Below, in pieces: positions 1 to 6,928 of a DNA stretch of 20,240 nt. The DNA is from Fidelibacterota bacterium (lineage in GTDB: Bacteria; Fidelibacterota; Fidelibacteria; Fidelibacterales; Fidelibacteraceae): contig JAOZRH010000001.1 in the NCBI GenBank assembly GCA_029931905.1, positions 139,092 to 159,331 of the forward strand, in the 5' to 3' direction. Numbering within the stretch: the first letter of the stretch is position 1; every line of letters begins with the position of its first letter. Both the position numbers and the translations under genes were made by a program. Under the pieces are notes generated by a model. That model had not been told where the DNA came from. It saw nothing but the letters and a program-made list of their open reading frames with translations, and searched no databases.

Positions 1-208
1 ATTTGGTTTTAATCCAATACTTGATATACAGAATAAAGAATTTGAAGCAATTGGTGTAATCAAAGTAAATAGTATTGGTATTACAACATTAGATAAATCA
101 CCAATAACATATAATGCAATGATTGCAATACCGTCATATCCTTTTCATTCGCCATTTGGTTTTAATCCAATACTTGATATACAGAATAAAGAATTTGAAG
201 CAATTGGT
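1..208 (+). repeat. 55-base exact direct repeat inside the left-edge gene
   Basis: Bases 1-55 and 154-208 are identical over 55 nucleotides, with a 153-base (51-codon) period. Identity at synonymous positions points to recent duplication or gene conversion rather than long-standing selection on protein alone. The first copy starts exactly at the window edge, so it may be longer. Confidence 0.9.
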
Positions 209-295
209 AATATGTCAATTAACTCAACAAATACACCAATACAGGGCAATGCACAAATTGTAGGTATAATGATACCCCCAAATATTTATTTATAA
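2..295 (+). CDS. C-terminal part of a repetitive, probably structural protein (5' truncated)
   Basis: An open frame runs from the window edge (first full codon at base 2) to TAA at 293-295, giving 97 residues without a start. It contains an exact repeat: residues 1-18 (FGFNPILDIQNKEFEAIG) recur at residues 52-69, so the repeat period is 51 residues. After each copy comes a similar Ile/Asn/Thr-rich beta-like segment ending near IAIPSYP or IMIPPNIYL. I do not recognise the family. Repeated beta-rich units are common in phage fibres, baseplate decorations and surface proteins, so a virion or adhesion role is plausible but inferred. More repeats probably lie upstream of the window. A promoter-like sequence follows, so this gene probably closes a preceding transcription unit. 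Confidence 0.6.
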   Translation, partial: FGFNPILDIQNKEFEAIGVIKVNSIGITTLDKSPITYNAMIAIPSYPFHSPFGFNPILDIQNKEFEAIGNMSINSTNTPIQGNAQIVGIMIPPNIYL

Positions 296-301
296 AAAGT
301 G

Positions 302-330
302 TTGACTTTTAATTTTAACTAATATAGATT
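302..330 (+). promoter_or_regulatory. Putative sigma70-type promoter for the HD-like and NAD genes
   Basis: TTGACT at 302-307 is followed after 17 bases by TAGATT at 325-330, and the first start codon is at 377. It lies directly after a TAA-terminated gene and before the NAD block. Similar TTGAC boxes occur before other operons in the window (6865, 13045, 15304, 18222). Assigned from pattern only. Confidence 0.4.
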
Positions 331-376
331 AGATTATATTAAATAATGTATTAATTATCCAAATTAGGAGAAGTTA

Positions 377-811
377 ATGGAAGACCAAACATGGTTAAAA
401 GCACTTGATAAAAAGGTTACACATTCTCTTAGAATTGCATTAGAAGTATTTGGTGATACTAAGAGTCCTGTAACAAACGAATTAAAGATTGTGACGGCAA
501 TTAGGGTCATGTATAAAGTAAAGCATCCATTTGAAAAGATGGCTGCTTTACTTTATGACACTAAGTTAACAGAATTTACTATGTACAATTTGTGTATTCC
601 CTCTAAAGTAATTGATGCAATCCTTGCATTAAACCCAAAACCAAATGAATCATATCAAAATTATTTAATTAGAATAAAGAAATTAAAAGTGCCTTGTGCT
701 GTATTGATTGCAATTTTAACAGTTAATATAGAAAATTATTTATCAGATTCTACTTGCAATTGTGGTTATCAACTATATGATGCCCAAACTGCACTAAAGT
801 TTTTAAAATAA
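377..811 (+). CDS. Small HD-domain-like protein, probably catalytically degenerate
   Basis: This encodes 144 residues, starting after the ribosome site AGGAG (366-370) and ending in TAA. The middle reads KHPFEKMAALLYD, then a helical stretch, then a Tyr-containing helix and IAILTVNIEN. This layout resembles the helices of RelA/SpoT-type or MESH1-type HD hydrolases (AALLHD, then Y..., then IKLADRxxN). The His of the HD pair appears as Tyr (LLYD) and the final metal Asp as Thr, so metal-dependent hydrolysis is doubtful. Cysteines near the end (STCNCGYQ) are not an obvious zinc site. It sits just ahead of the NAD genes. The family call is a weak resemblance; the alternative is an unrelated helical phage protein. 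Confidence 0.55.
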   Translation: MEDQTWLKALDKKVTHSLRIALEVFGDTKSPVTNELKIVTAIRVMYKVKHPFEKMAALLYDTKLTEFTMYNLCIPSKVIDAILALNPKPNESYQNYLIRIKKLKVPCAVLIAILTVNIENYLSDSTCNCGYQLYDAQTALKFLK

Positions 812-828
812 TTATTGATAATTATTTT
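806..828 (+). terminator. Weak AT-only hairpin after the HD-like gene
   Basis: AAATAATTA (806-814), loop TTGA, TAATTATTT (819-827) form a 9 bp A/T-only stem that overlaps the stop codon at 809-811 and is followed by T and ATAT. There is no long T-run, so termination would be inefficient and the following NMNAT gene probably receives read-through. Confidence 0.3.
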
Positions 829-883
829 ATATTAATATATATTGCAATTAATTGTTTAACAAACCTTCAGTGAGGATAGATTA

Positions 884-1783
884 ATGGATAAAATATCAGC
901 AGATTGTGGGGTTATTATTGGACGTTTTCAGATAGATGAATTAACACCTGCTCATATAGAGCTAATAGATACTGTGAAAAATAACCACAGTAGCTTGGTG
1001 ATACTCTTAGGATTGAGTCCACTCGAATGCACACCAAAGAACCCCTTAGACTATCGAATTCGTAAAGTTTTTTTACAAGAAAAATATCCCGATGCAGAAA
1101 TATTGTATATTAATGATATGCAATATGATGATGATTGGTGTAGACAAGTTGATAAAATTGTACAATCTGTCAGTAGAAAATTTCAAACAGTATGCCTTTA
1201 TGGTGGTAGAGATTCATTTCTTCCATTCTATACTGGCAAATTTCAAATTGCAGAACTTACATTGAAAGAAAGTGAATTTATTTCTGCAACTTCCCGTAGA
1301 AAACACATTCGAAATAGTATAGAAAATCATCATGAATTTCGTAAAGGAATTATATATGGTACTGCAGGTATCGGTGCAAGATCAGTGCCCGCTTCTATTA
1401 TTGCAATATTTGATAATACTTACAACAAAGTTCTTATGGGTAAAGGATTTAATGATAGACATTACTCTTTCATTACTGATTATCTTCCACCAAATAAAAC
1501 ATTTGAAGTATTTAGCACCGAAATCGTATATGAACAGACTGGTGTGAAGTTAGATCCCAATAAATTGAAATGCCAAGGTAGTTTTTTGATACCCGATTGG
1601 CGTTACCGATCAGAAGATGACACTGTAATTGGAATGCTCTACACAACTACAATAAACTTTGGTAAACTCCAAGCAAATGGTGATCTTATCAAGGTTAAGT
1701 GGGTAGATATTGAAAATGTTTTTGATTTTGTTTCTGAACAACATTACTCAATAGCAGAATATTTGTTTTATCATGATCTATGA
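884..1783 (+). CDS. NMN adenylyltransferase with degenerate Nudix-like C-terminal domain (NatV/NadM type)
   Basis: This 299-residue protein starts after TGAGGA (871-876) and ends in TGA. Residues 9-150 form a nucleotidyltransferase domain: GRFQ at 13-16, TPAH at 21-24 in place of HxGH, GGRDSF at 107-112, and the ISATSRR motif at 133-139 matching ISSTxxR. This is the archaeal NadM-like form that makes NAD+ from NMN and ATP. Residues about 165-295 resemble the Nudix domain fused to it in phage KVP40 NatV, but the Nudix box around 200-221 (EIVYEQTGV) lacks the Gly, the first Glu and the catalytic RE pair. ADP-ribose pyrophosphatase activity is therefore probably lost. It lies directly upstream of NAMPT, its substrate supplier. 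Confidence 0.85.
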   Translation: MDKISADCGVIIGRFQIDELTPAHIELIDTVKNNHSSLVILLGLSPLECTPKNPLDYRIRKVFLQEKYPDAEILYINDMQYDDDWCRQVDKIVQSVSRKFQTVCLYGGRDSFLPFYTGKFQIAELTLKESEFISATSRRKHIRNSIENHHEFRKGIIYGTAGIGARSVPASIIAIFDNTYNKVLMGKGFNDRHYSFITDYLPPNKTFEVFSTEIVYEQTGVKLDPNKLKCQGSFLIPDWRYRSEDDTVIGMLYTTTINFGKLQANGDLIKVKWVDIENVFDFVSEQHYSIAEYLFYHDL

Positions 1784-1801
1784 ACTGGGACTAATAAGCT
1801 C

Positions 1802-1854
1802 ATTTGAAGGGTGTGTATACTTATGTAATGAACATGTTATACAATACTTCAAAT
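1802..1854 (+). other. Long imperfect hairpin between the NMNAT and NAMPT genes
   Basis: ATTTGAAG (1802-1809) pairs exactly with CTTCAAAT (1847-1854). Inside, TGTATAC can pair with GTTATACA with one bulge, and ATGT/ACAT closes a short loop. No T-run follows, so this looks more like a processed or regulatory leader hairpin than an intrinsic terminator. Confidence 0.45.
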
Positions 1855-1869
1855 AATAAAATTGTAATA

Positions 1870-1931
1870 TAGTGTGGTGCTGGTGGATGTGCCCTAAGAT
1901 CATACTGATCAATCCACCCAACAAAACACTA
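1870..1931 (+). promoter_or_regulatory. Structured GC-richer leader upstream of the NAMPT gene
   Basis: TAGTGT (1870-1875) pairs with ACACTA (1926-1931), and GGTGGAT (1882-1888) pairs with ATCCACC (1912-1918), with GATC repeats in the enclosed loop. The stretch is visibly GC-richer than the surrounding DNA and lies 34 bases before the NAMPT start. It could be a 5' leader control element. A 23-codon ORF also starts at ATG 1887 (it needs one TAG as sense) and ends in TGA at 1956-1958. I do not match it to a known riboswitch. Confidence 0.35.
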
Positions 1932-1964
1932 CCTAAGATAAAATAGATTAAAAGGTGAATTATT

Positions 1965-3404
1965 ATGGTAAACTTTACAAAAGAAAGTATTAAAGATTTT
2001 AATTGGATAACCGCAACAGATAGTTACAAACAAACTCATTACCACATGTATCCTAACAAGACGGAGTATGTTTATTCTTACTTTGAGTCACGTCTTGGTG
2101 CACGATTTCCGTGCACAATATTTGCAGGACTACAGTATAAACTCATGCGATATGCCCTTGGTAGTGTTATTACACAAGAAGATATTGAATGGGCTGCATA
2201 TCTTGCAGGTATGCATTTCGGAAATGATAAGATTTTTAATCGTGTTGGTTGGGAATATATTGTTAATGAATATGATGGAAGACTACCTCTCGAAATTCGT
2301 GCAGTTGCAGAAGGAACACCCGTTCCCGTTGGTAATGTAATGATGACATTTGTAAACACAGATCCTAAATGTTGGTGGTTAACCAATTCAGTAGAATCCT
2401 TCTTTACTCATGTTTGGGCAATGTCAACCAGTGCTACATTAACATGGATAATTAAAAATATTCAGACAAAATATTTGAATTTTACTAGTGATAATTTAGA
2501 AACGGTTCTACCTTTCATGCTCCATGATTTTGGTTATCGCGGAAGTTCAAGTCATGAATCTGCACAAACAGTTGGTATTGGTCACCTAATTAATTACTTG
2601 GGAACTGATACTATTCCTGCTGTTGAAAGTGCTATGAAGTATTATGGTGGCAATGATGTATTTGATAAACCTTTTAACATTGGATTTTCTGTGAATGCTT
2701 CTGAGCATAGTATAATGACTGCTAAAGGTGAAGCAGGAGAATTTGATCTTGTTGATGAATTGCTAACAAAGTATCCTACTGGCATTATATCAATTGTTAT
2801 TGATAGTTATAATTGGAAACGCTTTATTAAAACCATGGGTACTCCCCGGTTTAAAGAACGTATTTTGAATCGTGATGGTAAGTTTGTTTTCAGACCCGAT
2901 TCTGGTGAACCCGTTCAGACATCATTGGAAGTCTATCAGGCAGTTGCTAATGAATTTGGGTATAAGAAAAACAGTAAAGGATTTGAAGTACTAAACCCTA
3001 AAACCGGTTGTTTGTGGGGTGATGGTGTAGATGAAATTGATGTAGAAAATATCTATGGTAATCTTATGAACAATGGTGTTAGTGCAGAGAACTATATAAT
3101 TGGAATGGGTGGAAATATTCATCAGAAAATTAACCGGGATACTCAACGTAATGCCTTCAAATCTTCTTATCAGGTTTGTGATGGTATTGGTATCGACATC
3201 TTTAAAGATCCAATCGACGGTTCTAAACGGTCAAAAAAAGGTCGGCTTGCTCTTATTAATCGGGGTGGTGGGGTGTTTAAAACACTTGAGGAAGTTAAAA
3301 CTTGGCATACTACAGGTGACTTACTGAAACCTGTATTCAGGAACGGACAACTCCTTAAAGAATATTCCCTTGATGAAATGAGAAAGAATGCACTTATTGT
3401 ATAA
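1965..3404 (+). CDS. nadV: Nicotinamide phosphoribosyltransferase (NAMPT)
   Basis: This full-length 479-residue protein starts after AAGGTGA and ends in TAA. It joins nicotinamide to PRPP to give NMN, the committed step of nicotinamide salvage in the cytoplasm. Family signatures are all present: ATDSYKQTHY (17-26), the active-site segment HDFGYRGSSS (187-196, with equivalents of human Phe193 and Arg196), GTD with Asp215, the phosphorylatable His248 in NASEHS, and RPDSGEP (310-316) holding the Arg/Asp equivalents of human 311/313. The C-terminal IGMGGN and DPIDGSKRSKKGRL segments bind the PRPP phosphates. NMNAT lies upstream and a terminator directly follows. Length and motifs look fully functional. 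Confidence 0.97.
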   Translation: MVNFTKESIKDFNWITATDSYKQTHYHMYPNKTEYVYSYFESRLGARFPCTIFAGLQYKLMRYALGSVITQEDIEWAAYLAGMHFGNDKIFNRVGWEYIVNEYDGRLPLEIRAVAEGTPVPVGNVMMTFVNTDPKCWWLTNSVESFFTHVWAMSTSATLTWIIKNIQTKYLNFTSDNLETVLPFMLHDFGYRGSSSHESAQTVGIGHLINYLGTDTIPAVESAMKYYGGNDVFDKPFNIGFSVNASEHSIMTAKGEAGEFDLVDELLTKYPTGIISIVIDSYNWKRFIKTMGTPRFKERILNRDGKFVFRPDSGEPVQTSLEVYQAVANEFGYKKNSKGFEVLNPKTGCLWGDGVDEIDVENIYGNLMNNGVSAENYIIGMGGNIHQKINRDTQRNAFKSSYQVCDGIGIDIFKDPIDGSKRSKKGRLALINRGGGVFKTLEEVKTWHTTGDLLKPVFRNGQLLKEYSLDEMRKNALIV

Positions 3405-3413
3405 TATATAAAT

Positions 3414-3446
3414 AAAAGGGTACTCTGTTATAGGGTACCTTTTTTT
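3414..3446 (+). terminator. Rho-independent terminator after the NAMPT gene
   Basis: AAAAGG, a bulged G, then TACTC (3414-3425) pairs with GGGTACCTTTT (from 3433), with a 7-base loop and T-run through 3446. Stem plus T-tail is a typical intrinsic terminator, ten bases after the NAMPT stop. Confidence 0.8.
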
Positions 3447-3463
3447 AATAGGTAAAATTTAAT

Positions 3464-3790
3464 TTGAAACAACTTAAACCATTATCATTAAAATCGATAA
3501 TAATGCCAATAATAATTACAATATTTATTATTATGGCATCATACAATTATGTCATTAATAAAAATATCAATGAATTGGATACAATATCAAGTATATTCAC
3601 TAAAAAGTATAAACAGGTTGTAACTGTATATTTTGAAAATGAAACGTTGGTATATGAATTCATTTCAAAATCAATAGAAGATTGTGATAAATCATTTTAT
3701 AAATTCAAAATTCGTGAAAATGGTAAAGATGTTATTATCAAAGTTCCAACTAACCATACTATTATTAAACAATATGATGAAGTAGAATAA
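3464..3790 (+). CDS. Small membrane-anchored protein, unknown function
   Basis: This encodes 108 residues ending in TAA. The longest frame begins with TTG at 3464 behind a weak AGG; an internal ATG at residue 14 is a possible alternative. Residues about 12-30 form one hydrophobic helix (IIMPIIITIFIIMASYNYVI), giving an N-in, C-out or signal-anchor topology. The rest is a hydrophilic alpha/beta domain with two Cys-free strands rich in Lys/Glu and a single Cys near residue 70. It is the first gene after the NAMPT terminator. I do not recognise the family. Small anchored proteins of this kind are common in phage early regions. Confidence 0.7.
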   Translation: MKQLKPLSLKSIIMPIIITIFIIMASYNYVINKNINELDTISSIFTKKYKQVVTVYFENETLVYEFISKSIEDCDKSFYKFKIRENGKDVIIKVPTNHTIIKQYDEVE

Positions 3791-3797
3791 GATTTAT

Positions 3798-3899
3798 TTG
3801 ATAGTTAATGTTAAGACTCCGCCATGGGCTAATCATTGGGTATTAATGGATATCATTGTAGAATATAATACAAATAACGTAAATGGTGATAAGATATGA
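3798..3899 (+). CDS. Possible 33-codon mini-ORF before the Nudix gene
   Basis: A frame from TTG 3798 (or ATG 3846, 17 codons) ends in TGA at 3897-3899, overlapping the Nudix start ATG at 3896. The composition (VKTPPWANHWVLMDIIVEYN) looks protein-like and is GC-richer than its surroundings. No good ribosome site precedes TTG. It could be a leader peptide coupling translation into the Nudix gene, or chance. Confidence 0.25.
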   Translation: MIVNVKTPPWANHWVLMDIIVEYNTNNVNGDKI

Positions 3900-4396
3900 T
3901 TACAACTTGTGGAATTTTATTAATTGACCCAGTTAGAAAGATTTTGGTATGTCATCCCACCAGACATCATCCTAATCAATGGGATATTGTAAAGGGTCAA
4001 ATTGATCCAGAAGAAGAAATGATAGATGCCATGGTGCGGGAATTCAAAGAAGAAACCAATATTAATTTGCTCACAATTTGTTCTGAGATCATTGACTATA
4101 GTGAACAATGGAATGTTGAGTTTGTTTATGAACACAAGAAAAAGAAACTACATGGTTTCGTTGGTATCATGCCGATGACATGTGATGTTGCACATTTTAA
4201 ATGTGAAAGTATGGTAACAGAATTCAAAGATTTGCCCCCATTTCCCGAAGTAGATGCATTTGCATGGATAGATATATCTGATTATCGGTTGTTGCATAAA
4301 TCACAACAAGTATTTTTACGGCATGTATATGATAACACCGATTATTTGAAGAATTGTAGTTGGGAAGCAAAGGAAAAGGATTATATATATGGCTAA
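3896..4396 (+). CDS. Nudix hydrolase
   Basis: This 166-residue protein starts after GGTGA and ends in TAA. The Nudix box is intact at about residues 39-61: GQIDPEE, seven residues, then REFKEETNI, which fits GX5EX7REUXEEXGU except Asn for the last Gly. The preceding KILVCHPTRHHPNQWDIVKG has the substrate-strand form of small MutT/ADP-ribose-type Nudix proteins. Reaction: cleavage of a nucleoside diphosphate linked to another group; the substrate is not set by sequence. Its place inside the NAD(P) block, next to an NMNAT whose own Nudix domain is worn out, suggests ADP-ribose, NADH or a related dinucleotide. It overlaps the next gene by eight bases (ATGGCTAA). Confidence 0.9.
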   Translation: MITTCGILLIDPVRKILVCHPTRHHPNQWDIVKGQIDPEEEMIDAMVREFKEETNINLLTICSEIIDYSEQWNVEFVYEHKKKKLHGFVGIMPMTCDVAHFKCESMVTEFKDLPPFPEVDAFAWIDISDYRLLHKSQQVFLRHVYDNTDYLKNCSWEAKEKDYIYG

Positions 4397-4700
4397 AATA
4401 ATGTTCGATAATAAATTCAGTATAATGTTAGATGATGGAACAGTATTAGAAGATATTGAAGGTAGATTTACAAAAGTCAAAGGCTATTCAGAGTTTACCT
4501 TCTTTAGTCATAAAATGGATGGTGATTGGTATATCCGTGAATTTTATACCGGTAGAGATATCGGACATGGTTCATCAGAAGGTGATGCAAAAACTAATGG
4601 TAAAGCATATTTGTTTGAACATGGCAAGGGTGATAAAAAAGTTATCATTAATAGAATTACAAGTCTTCCTCCAATAAATAGGATCGAAGATTATGAATGA
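4389..4700 (+). CDS. Unknown 103-residue protein in the NAD operon
   Basis: It starts after AAGGA (4376-4380), overlaps the Nudix stop by eight bases and the NAD kinase start by eight bases, and ends in TGA. The sequence is beta-rich with charged turns (MLDDGTVLEDIEGRF, DGDWYIREFY, GHGSSEGDAK) and ends in a proline-containing tail. No membrane segment, Cys cluster or catalytic motif is visible. Tight overlap on both sides means it is co-translated with the Nudix protein and NAD kinase, so a role linked to nucleotide metabolism is possible but not shown. Confidence 0.75.
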   Translation: MAKIMFDNKFSIMLDDGTVLEDIEGRFTKVKGYSEFTFFSHKMDGDWYIREFYTGRDIGHGSSEGDAKTNGKAYLFEHGKGDKKVIINRITSLPPINRIEDYE

Positions 4701-5490
4701 TATTAAATTATTTTTACACACATTTGAAACAAGTAAAGACGATATTGATTCATTGATTAATGTGATAACAGAAGGATTCCCTCATGTTAAATTTGTAGAT
4801 TATGTAACAGAGTGTGATTACATTTTTGCATCTGGTGGCGATGGTACTATACTATCAGCTAAGAAGTTTGCATTGAAATATAAAAAAGCAATCATTGGTT
4901 ATAATTCTGGTACACTTGGATTTCTTGCAACTGGGGAAACCACCGAATCAATTTTTACAGCAATATCAAATAATACAGAGCACGTGATGGAAATTCCTAC
5001 ATTATGCATGACAGATAATGATGTGATGCCTGAAATTCCTGAATCATTTGCAGTTAATGATATTGTAATCAGTAACTTTGAACGTGGAAAATTAGTAAAC
5101 CTTGATGTTTTCATTGATCCAACCGCAGAAGGCTTTAAATATTGTGCAGATTCACTTGTTATAGCAACCCCAACGGGATCTACTGCTTATAATTTGTCTG
5201 CCGGTGGATCTATTGTTCATCCAAGTATTCCAGCAATCCTTATTACACCTGTAGCACCATTCTCAATGAGTTCAAGACCGGTTATCATTCCTGATAACTT
5301 TAGTTTAACAATCACTTCCCCCGATGAATTATTTATTAAGATTGATGGACGTGGTAATTTTCATATAGAACCAAACCGAGAACTTAAAGTTGTTATCAAT
5401 AAAGATACCATTACATTGGTACGACTTGAAGATACATTTTTTAAATCAATAGAACAGAAACTTCAATGGAATCATATTATTAAACAATAA
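4693..5490 (+). CDS. nadK: NAD kinase
   Basis: This 265-residue protein phosphorylates NAD+ to NADP+ with ATP in the cytoplasm. Family motifs are clear: GGDGT (48-52) with the catalytic Asp, NSGTLGFLAT (71-80) matching the substrate-binding GxxGFL segment, Asn-Asp at 122-123 in place of Asn-Glu, ATPTGSTAYNLSAGG (158-172), and ITPVAPFSMSSRPVIIP (184-200). The length fits short bacterial NAD kinases (about 260-300). The start follows AGGAT and overlaps the previous stop. NAD kinase is not part of the usual two-gene phage NAD salvage, so its presence extends the pathway to NADP+. It is followed 14 bases later by PRPP synthetase. Confidence 0.95.
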   Translation: MNDIKLFLHTFETSKDDIDSLINVITEGFPHVKFVDYVTECDYIFASGGDGTILSAKKFALKYKKAIIGYNSGTLGFLATGETTESIFTAISNNTEHVMEIPTLCMTDNDVMPEIPESFAVNDIVISNFERGKLVNLDVFIDPTAEGFKYCADSLVIATPTGSTAYNLSAGGSIVHPSIPAILITPVAPFSMSSRPVIIPDNFSLTITSPDELFIKIDGRGNFHIEPNRELKVVINKDTITLVRLEDTFFKSIEQKLQWNHIIKQ

Positions 5491-5504
5491 AGGATTATTA
5501 ATAT

Positions 5505-6479
5505 ATGTCACAGGCAATTATTGTATGTAATGGCGCAAAGCATTTGGGTATTAAATCTACGGTCCCCATGGTATCAGAGTTTTTTAGTGGTGGTGAATGT
5601 AAGATCGAACCTGAAACTAAACATAAACAGCAATTAAGTGGACAGAATGCCTTCATTATTCAGGGATTCAGTAGACCAAACGACCACATGATTGAATTAT
5701 GTTTAATGGTTGATGCAGTAAAACGATCTGGTGGTAAAAAAGTAACAGTTATTATTCCATATTTCCCATATTGTCGTATGGATAAGATTCATTCCAGTGG
5801 TGTACCAATCTCAGCAAAGATTATGTGTGACTTCCTTGAGGTTGCTGGTGTGGATAGAATTGTCACAATGGATCTTCATGCAGAACAAATTCAAGGATTT
5901 TTAAGTAATAATATCGAATTCACTCACCTTAGAATGGGTGCATACTTTACAGCAGTTGCAAAAAATATGTTCCCCACATTTGGCGATGATTCATGGAAAT
6001 TTTGTGCAGCAGATCTTGGTTCGGTTAAACGTACTAAAACATTTGCACTATTGAATGATAGTAAACAACTTTGTAATATTGTCAAGTATAGAAATGTTGC
6101 TCAAAAAGTTGATGAAATGATTCTAATTGGGGATGTTGATGAGTTTAATGTGGTTGTATTTGATGATATGATTGATACTGCTGGTTCCATGGAAGAAGCA
6201 TGTAGATTGTTACGTGAAAAAGGTGCTAAGAGAATTATTATAATGGCAACCCATCCAGTATTTTCAGAACCTGAACTGGTTAAGAATAGACTGAATGATG
6301 TCACTGTGATTGTAACAAATTCATTTAACCCAATGATTATCCCAGCAAAGACTACCGTGATGGCATTGGATCGATTTATTCAGGAGATCATTTATAGTAT
6401 AACCCGAAATCTGACCGTAGAAGCGTTGAATAAATCGATCCCATTTGTACCACAACCAATTGACTACAAAGTAATTTGA
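5505..6479 (+). CDS. prs: Ribose-phosphate pyrophosphokinase (PRPP synthetase)
   Basis: This 324-residue protein is close to the bacterial length of about 315. It moves pyrophosphate from ATP to ribose 5-phosphate, giving PRPP, the co-substrate NAMPT needs. Visible motifs: ATP-site PYFPYCRMDK (85-94), DLHAEQIQGF (123-132), flexible-loop Lys/Arg in VKYRN (193-197, the catalytic Lys kept, KRR changed to KYR), and PRPP loop FDDMIDTAGSM (219-229). A related phage enzyme in NAD reconstitution pathway 1 pyrophosphorylates ADP-ribose instead; sequence alone cannot exclude that here, although NAMPT nearby favours normal PRPP supply. Start follows AAAGGA; stop TGA lies in a small palindrome facing the minus-strand gene. 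Confidence 0.95.
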   Translation: MSQAIIVCNGAKHLGIKSTVPMVSEFFSGGECKIEPETKHKQQLSGQNAFIIQGFSRPNDHMIELCLMVDAVKRSGGKKVTVIIPYFPYCRMDKIHSSGVPISAKIMCDFLEVAGVDRIVTMDLHAEQIQGFLSNNIEFTHLRMGAYFTAVAKNMFPTFGDDSWKFCAADLGSVKRTKTFALLNDSKQLCNIVKYRNVAQKVDEMILIGDVDEFNVVVFDDMIDTAGSMEEACRLLREKGAKRIIIMATHPVFSEPELVKNRLNDVTVIVTNSFNPMIIPAKTTVMALDRFIQEIIYSITRNLTVEALNKSIPFVPQPIDYKVI

Positions 6480-6492
6480 TTAACAATTAATC
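6478..6492. terminator. Short palindrome at the convergent gene ends
   Basis: GATTAA, CAA, TTAATC forms a 6 bp perfect stem that covers the last bases of both convergent stop codons. It has no T-run on either side, so it may act as a weak bidirectional stop or be incidental. Confidence 0.25.
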
Positions 6493-6837
6493 TTCTATTT
6501 CATCCACATTTTCAGGAGATTTCTTGAGAATAACCTTTGTCATGTTGGCGAATTGAAGAATTGGTATATTAATTACTGCATCTTCATTCTCCAACAGGAC
6601 ACGGCTAAATCCAAGGGACGTAATTCTGACATCGCTATATCCAGTTGATGTCGGTAATCTAACCCAAGAACCTAAAGCAATACGTTTGTTACTGATAACA
6701 TTTCTATAATTGGAATAATTCGTTACTACATTTTTAATCCAAAGTAATGCAAATAATACCAATACAAATTGAATGATCGACAATATTGCACCCATAGTCA
6801 AGCCACCTTGTACCATTCCCATTAATGCTGCTTCCAT
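6487..6837 (-). CDS. Small MscS-like membrane protein
   Basis: This is the only minus-strand gene in the window, 116 residues, ending in TAA. Residues about 8-40 are hydrophobic (one long helix, or a re-entrant Gly-rich segment then a helix). The rest resembles the beta domain of MscS-type mechanosensitive channels: NKRIALGSWVRLPTSTG, then a turn, then VRITSLGFSRVLLENEDAVINIPILQF, matching the pattern where the beta domain leads into IPN. It has only one clear membrane pass and no C-terminal alpha/beta domain, so it is a minimal version. It might oligomerise in the inner membrane or modify a host channel. The start is preceded by GGGT on the minus strand. Confidence 0.75.
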   Translation of the reverse strand: MEAALMGMVQGGLTMGAILSIIQFVLVLFALLWIKNVVTNYSNYRNVISNKRIALGSWVRLPTSTGYSDVRITSLGFSRVLLENEDAVINIPILQFANMTKVILKKSPENVDEIED

Positions 6838-6864
6838 AATACTTACCCAATGTTAAATTATTTA

Positions 6865-6893
6865 TTGACAATTACATTAACTTATGTTAATGT
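6865..6893 (+). promoter_or_regulatory. Promoter with palindromic operator upstream of the RNA ligase
   Basis: TTGACA (6865-6870), 17-base spacer, TAATGT (6888-6893). The spacer and -10 carry a perfect inverted repeat, ACATTAAC (6874-6881), TTAT, GTTAATGT (6886-6893). It lies between the divergent MscS-like gene and RNA ligase. A dimeric repressor or activator bound here would control the plus-strand promoter, and possibly the minus-strand one. Confidence 0.5.
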
Positions 6894-6928
6894 ACACTAA
6901 ATTAATTCAAAAAAGGAGGAGACCAATC

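Noticed and set aside
1870..1931. Known NAD+ riboswitch upstream of NAMPT
   Set aside because: Stems are present but I could not match any known NAD+-I or NAD+-II consensus by eye.
2078..2386. 102-codon minus-strand frame inside the NAMPT gene
   Set aside because: Opposite a certain gene, no ribosome site, composition typical of a shadow frame.
6884..6928. Upstream ATG that would lengthen the RNA ligase by 15 residues
   Set aside because: It lies within the promoter -10 and palindrome, while AGGAGG sits at the right distance from ATG 6929.
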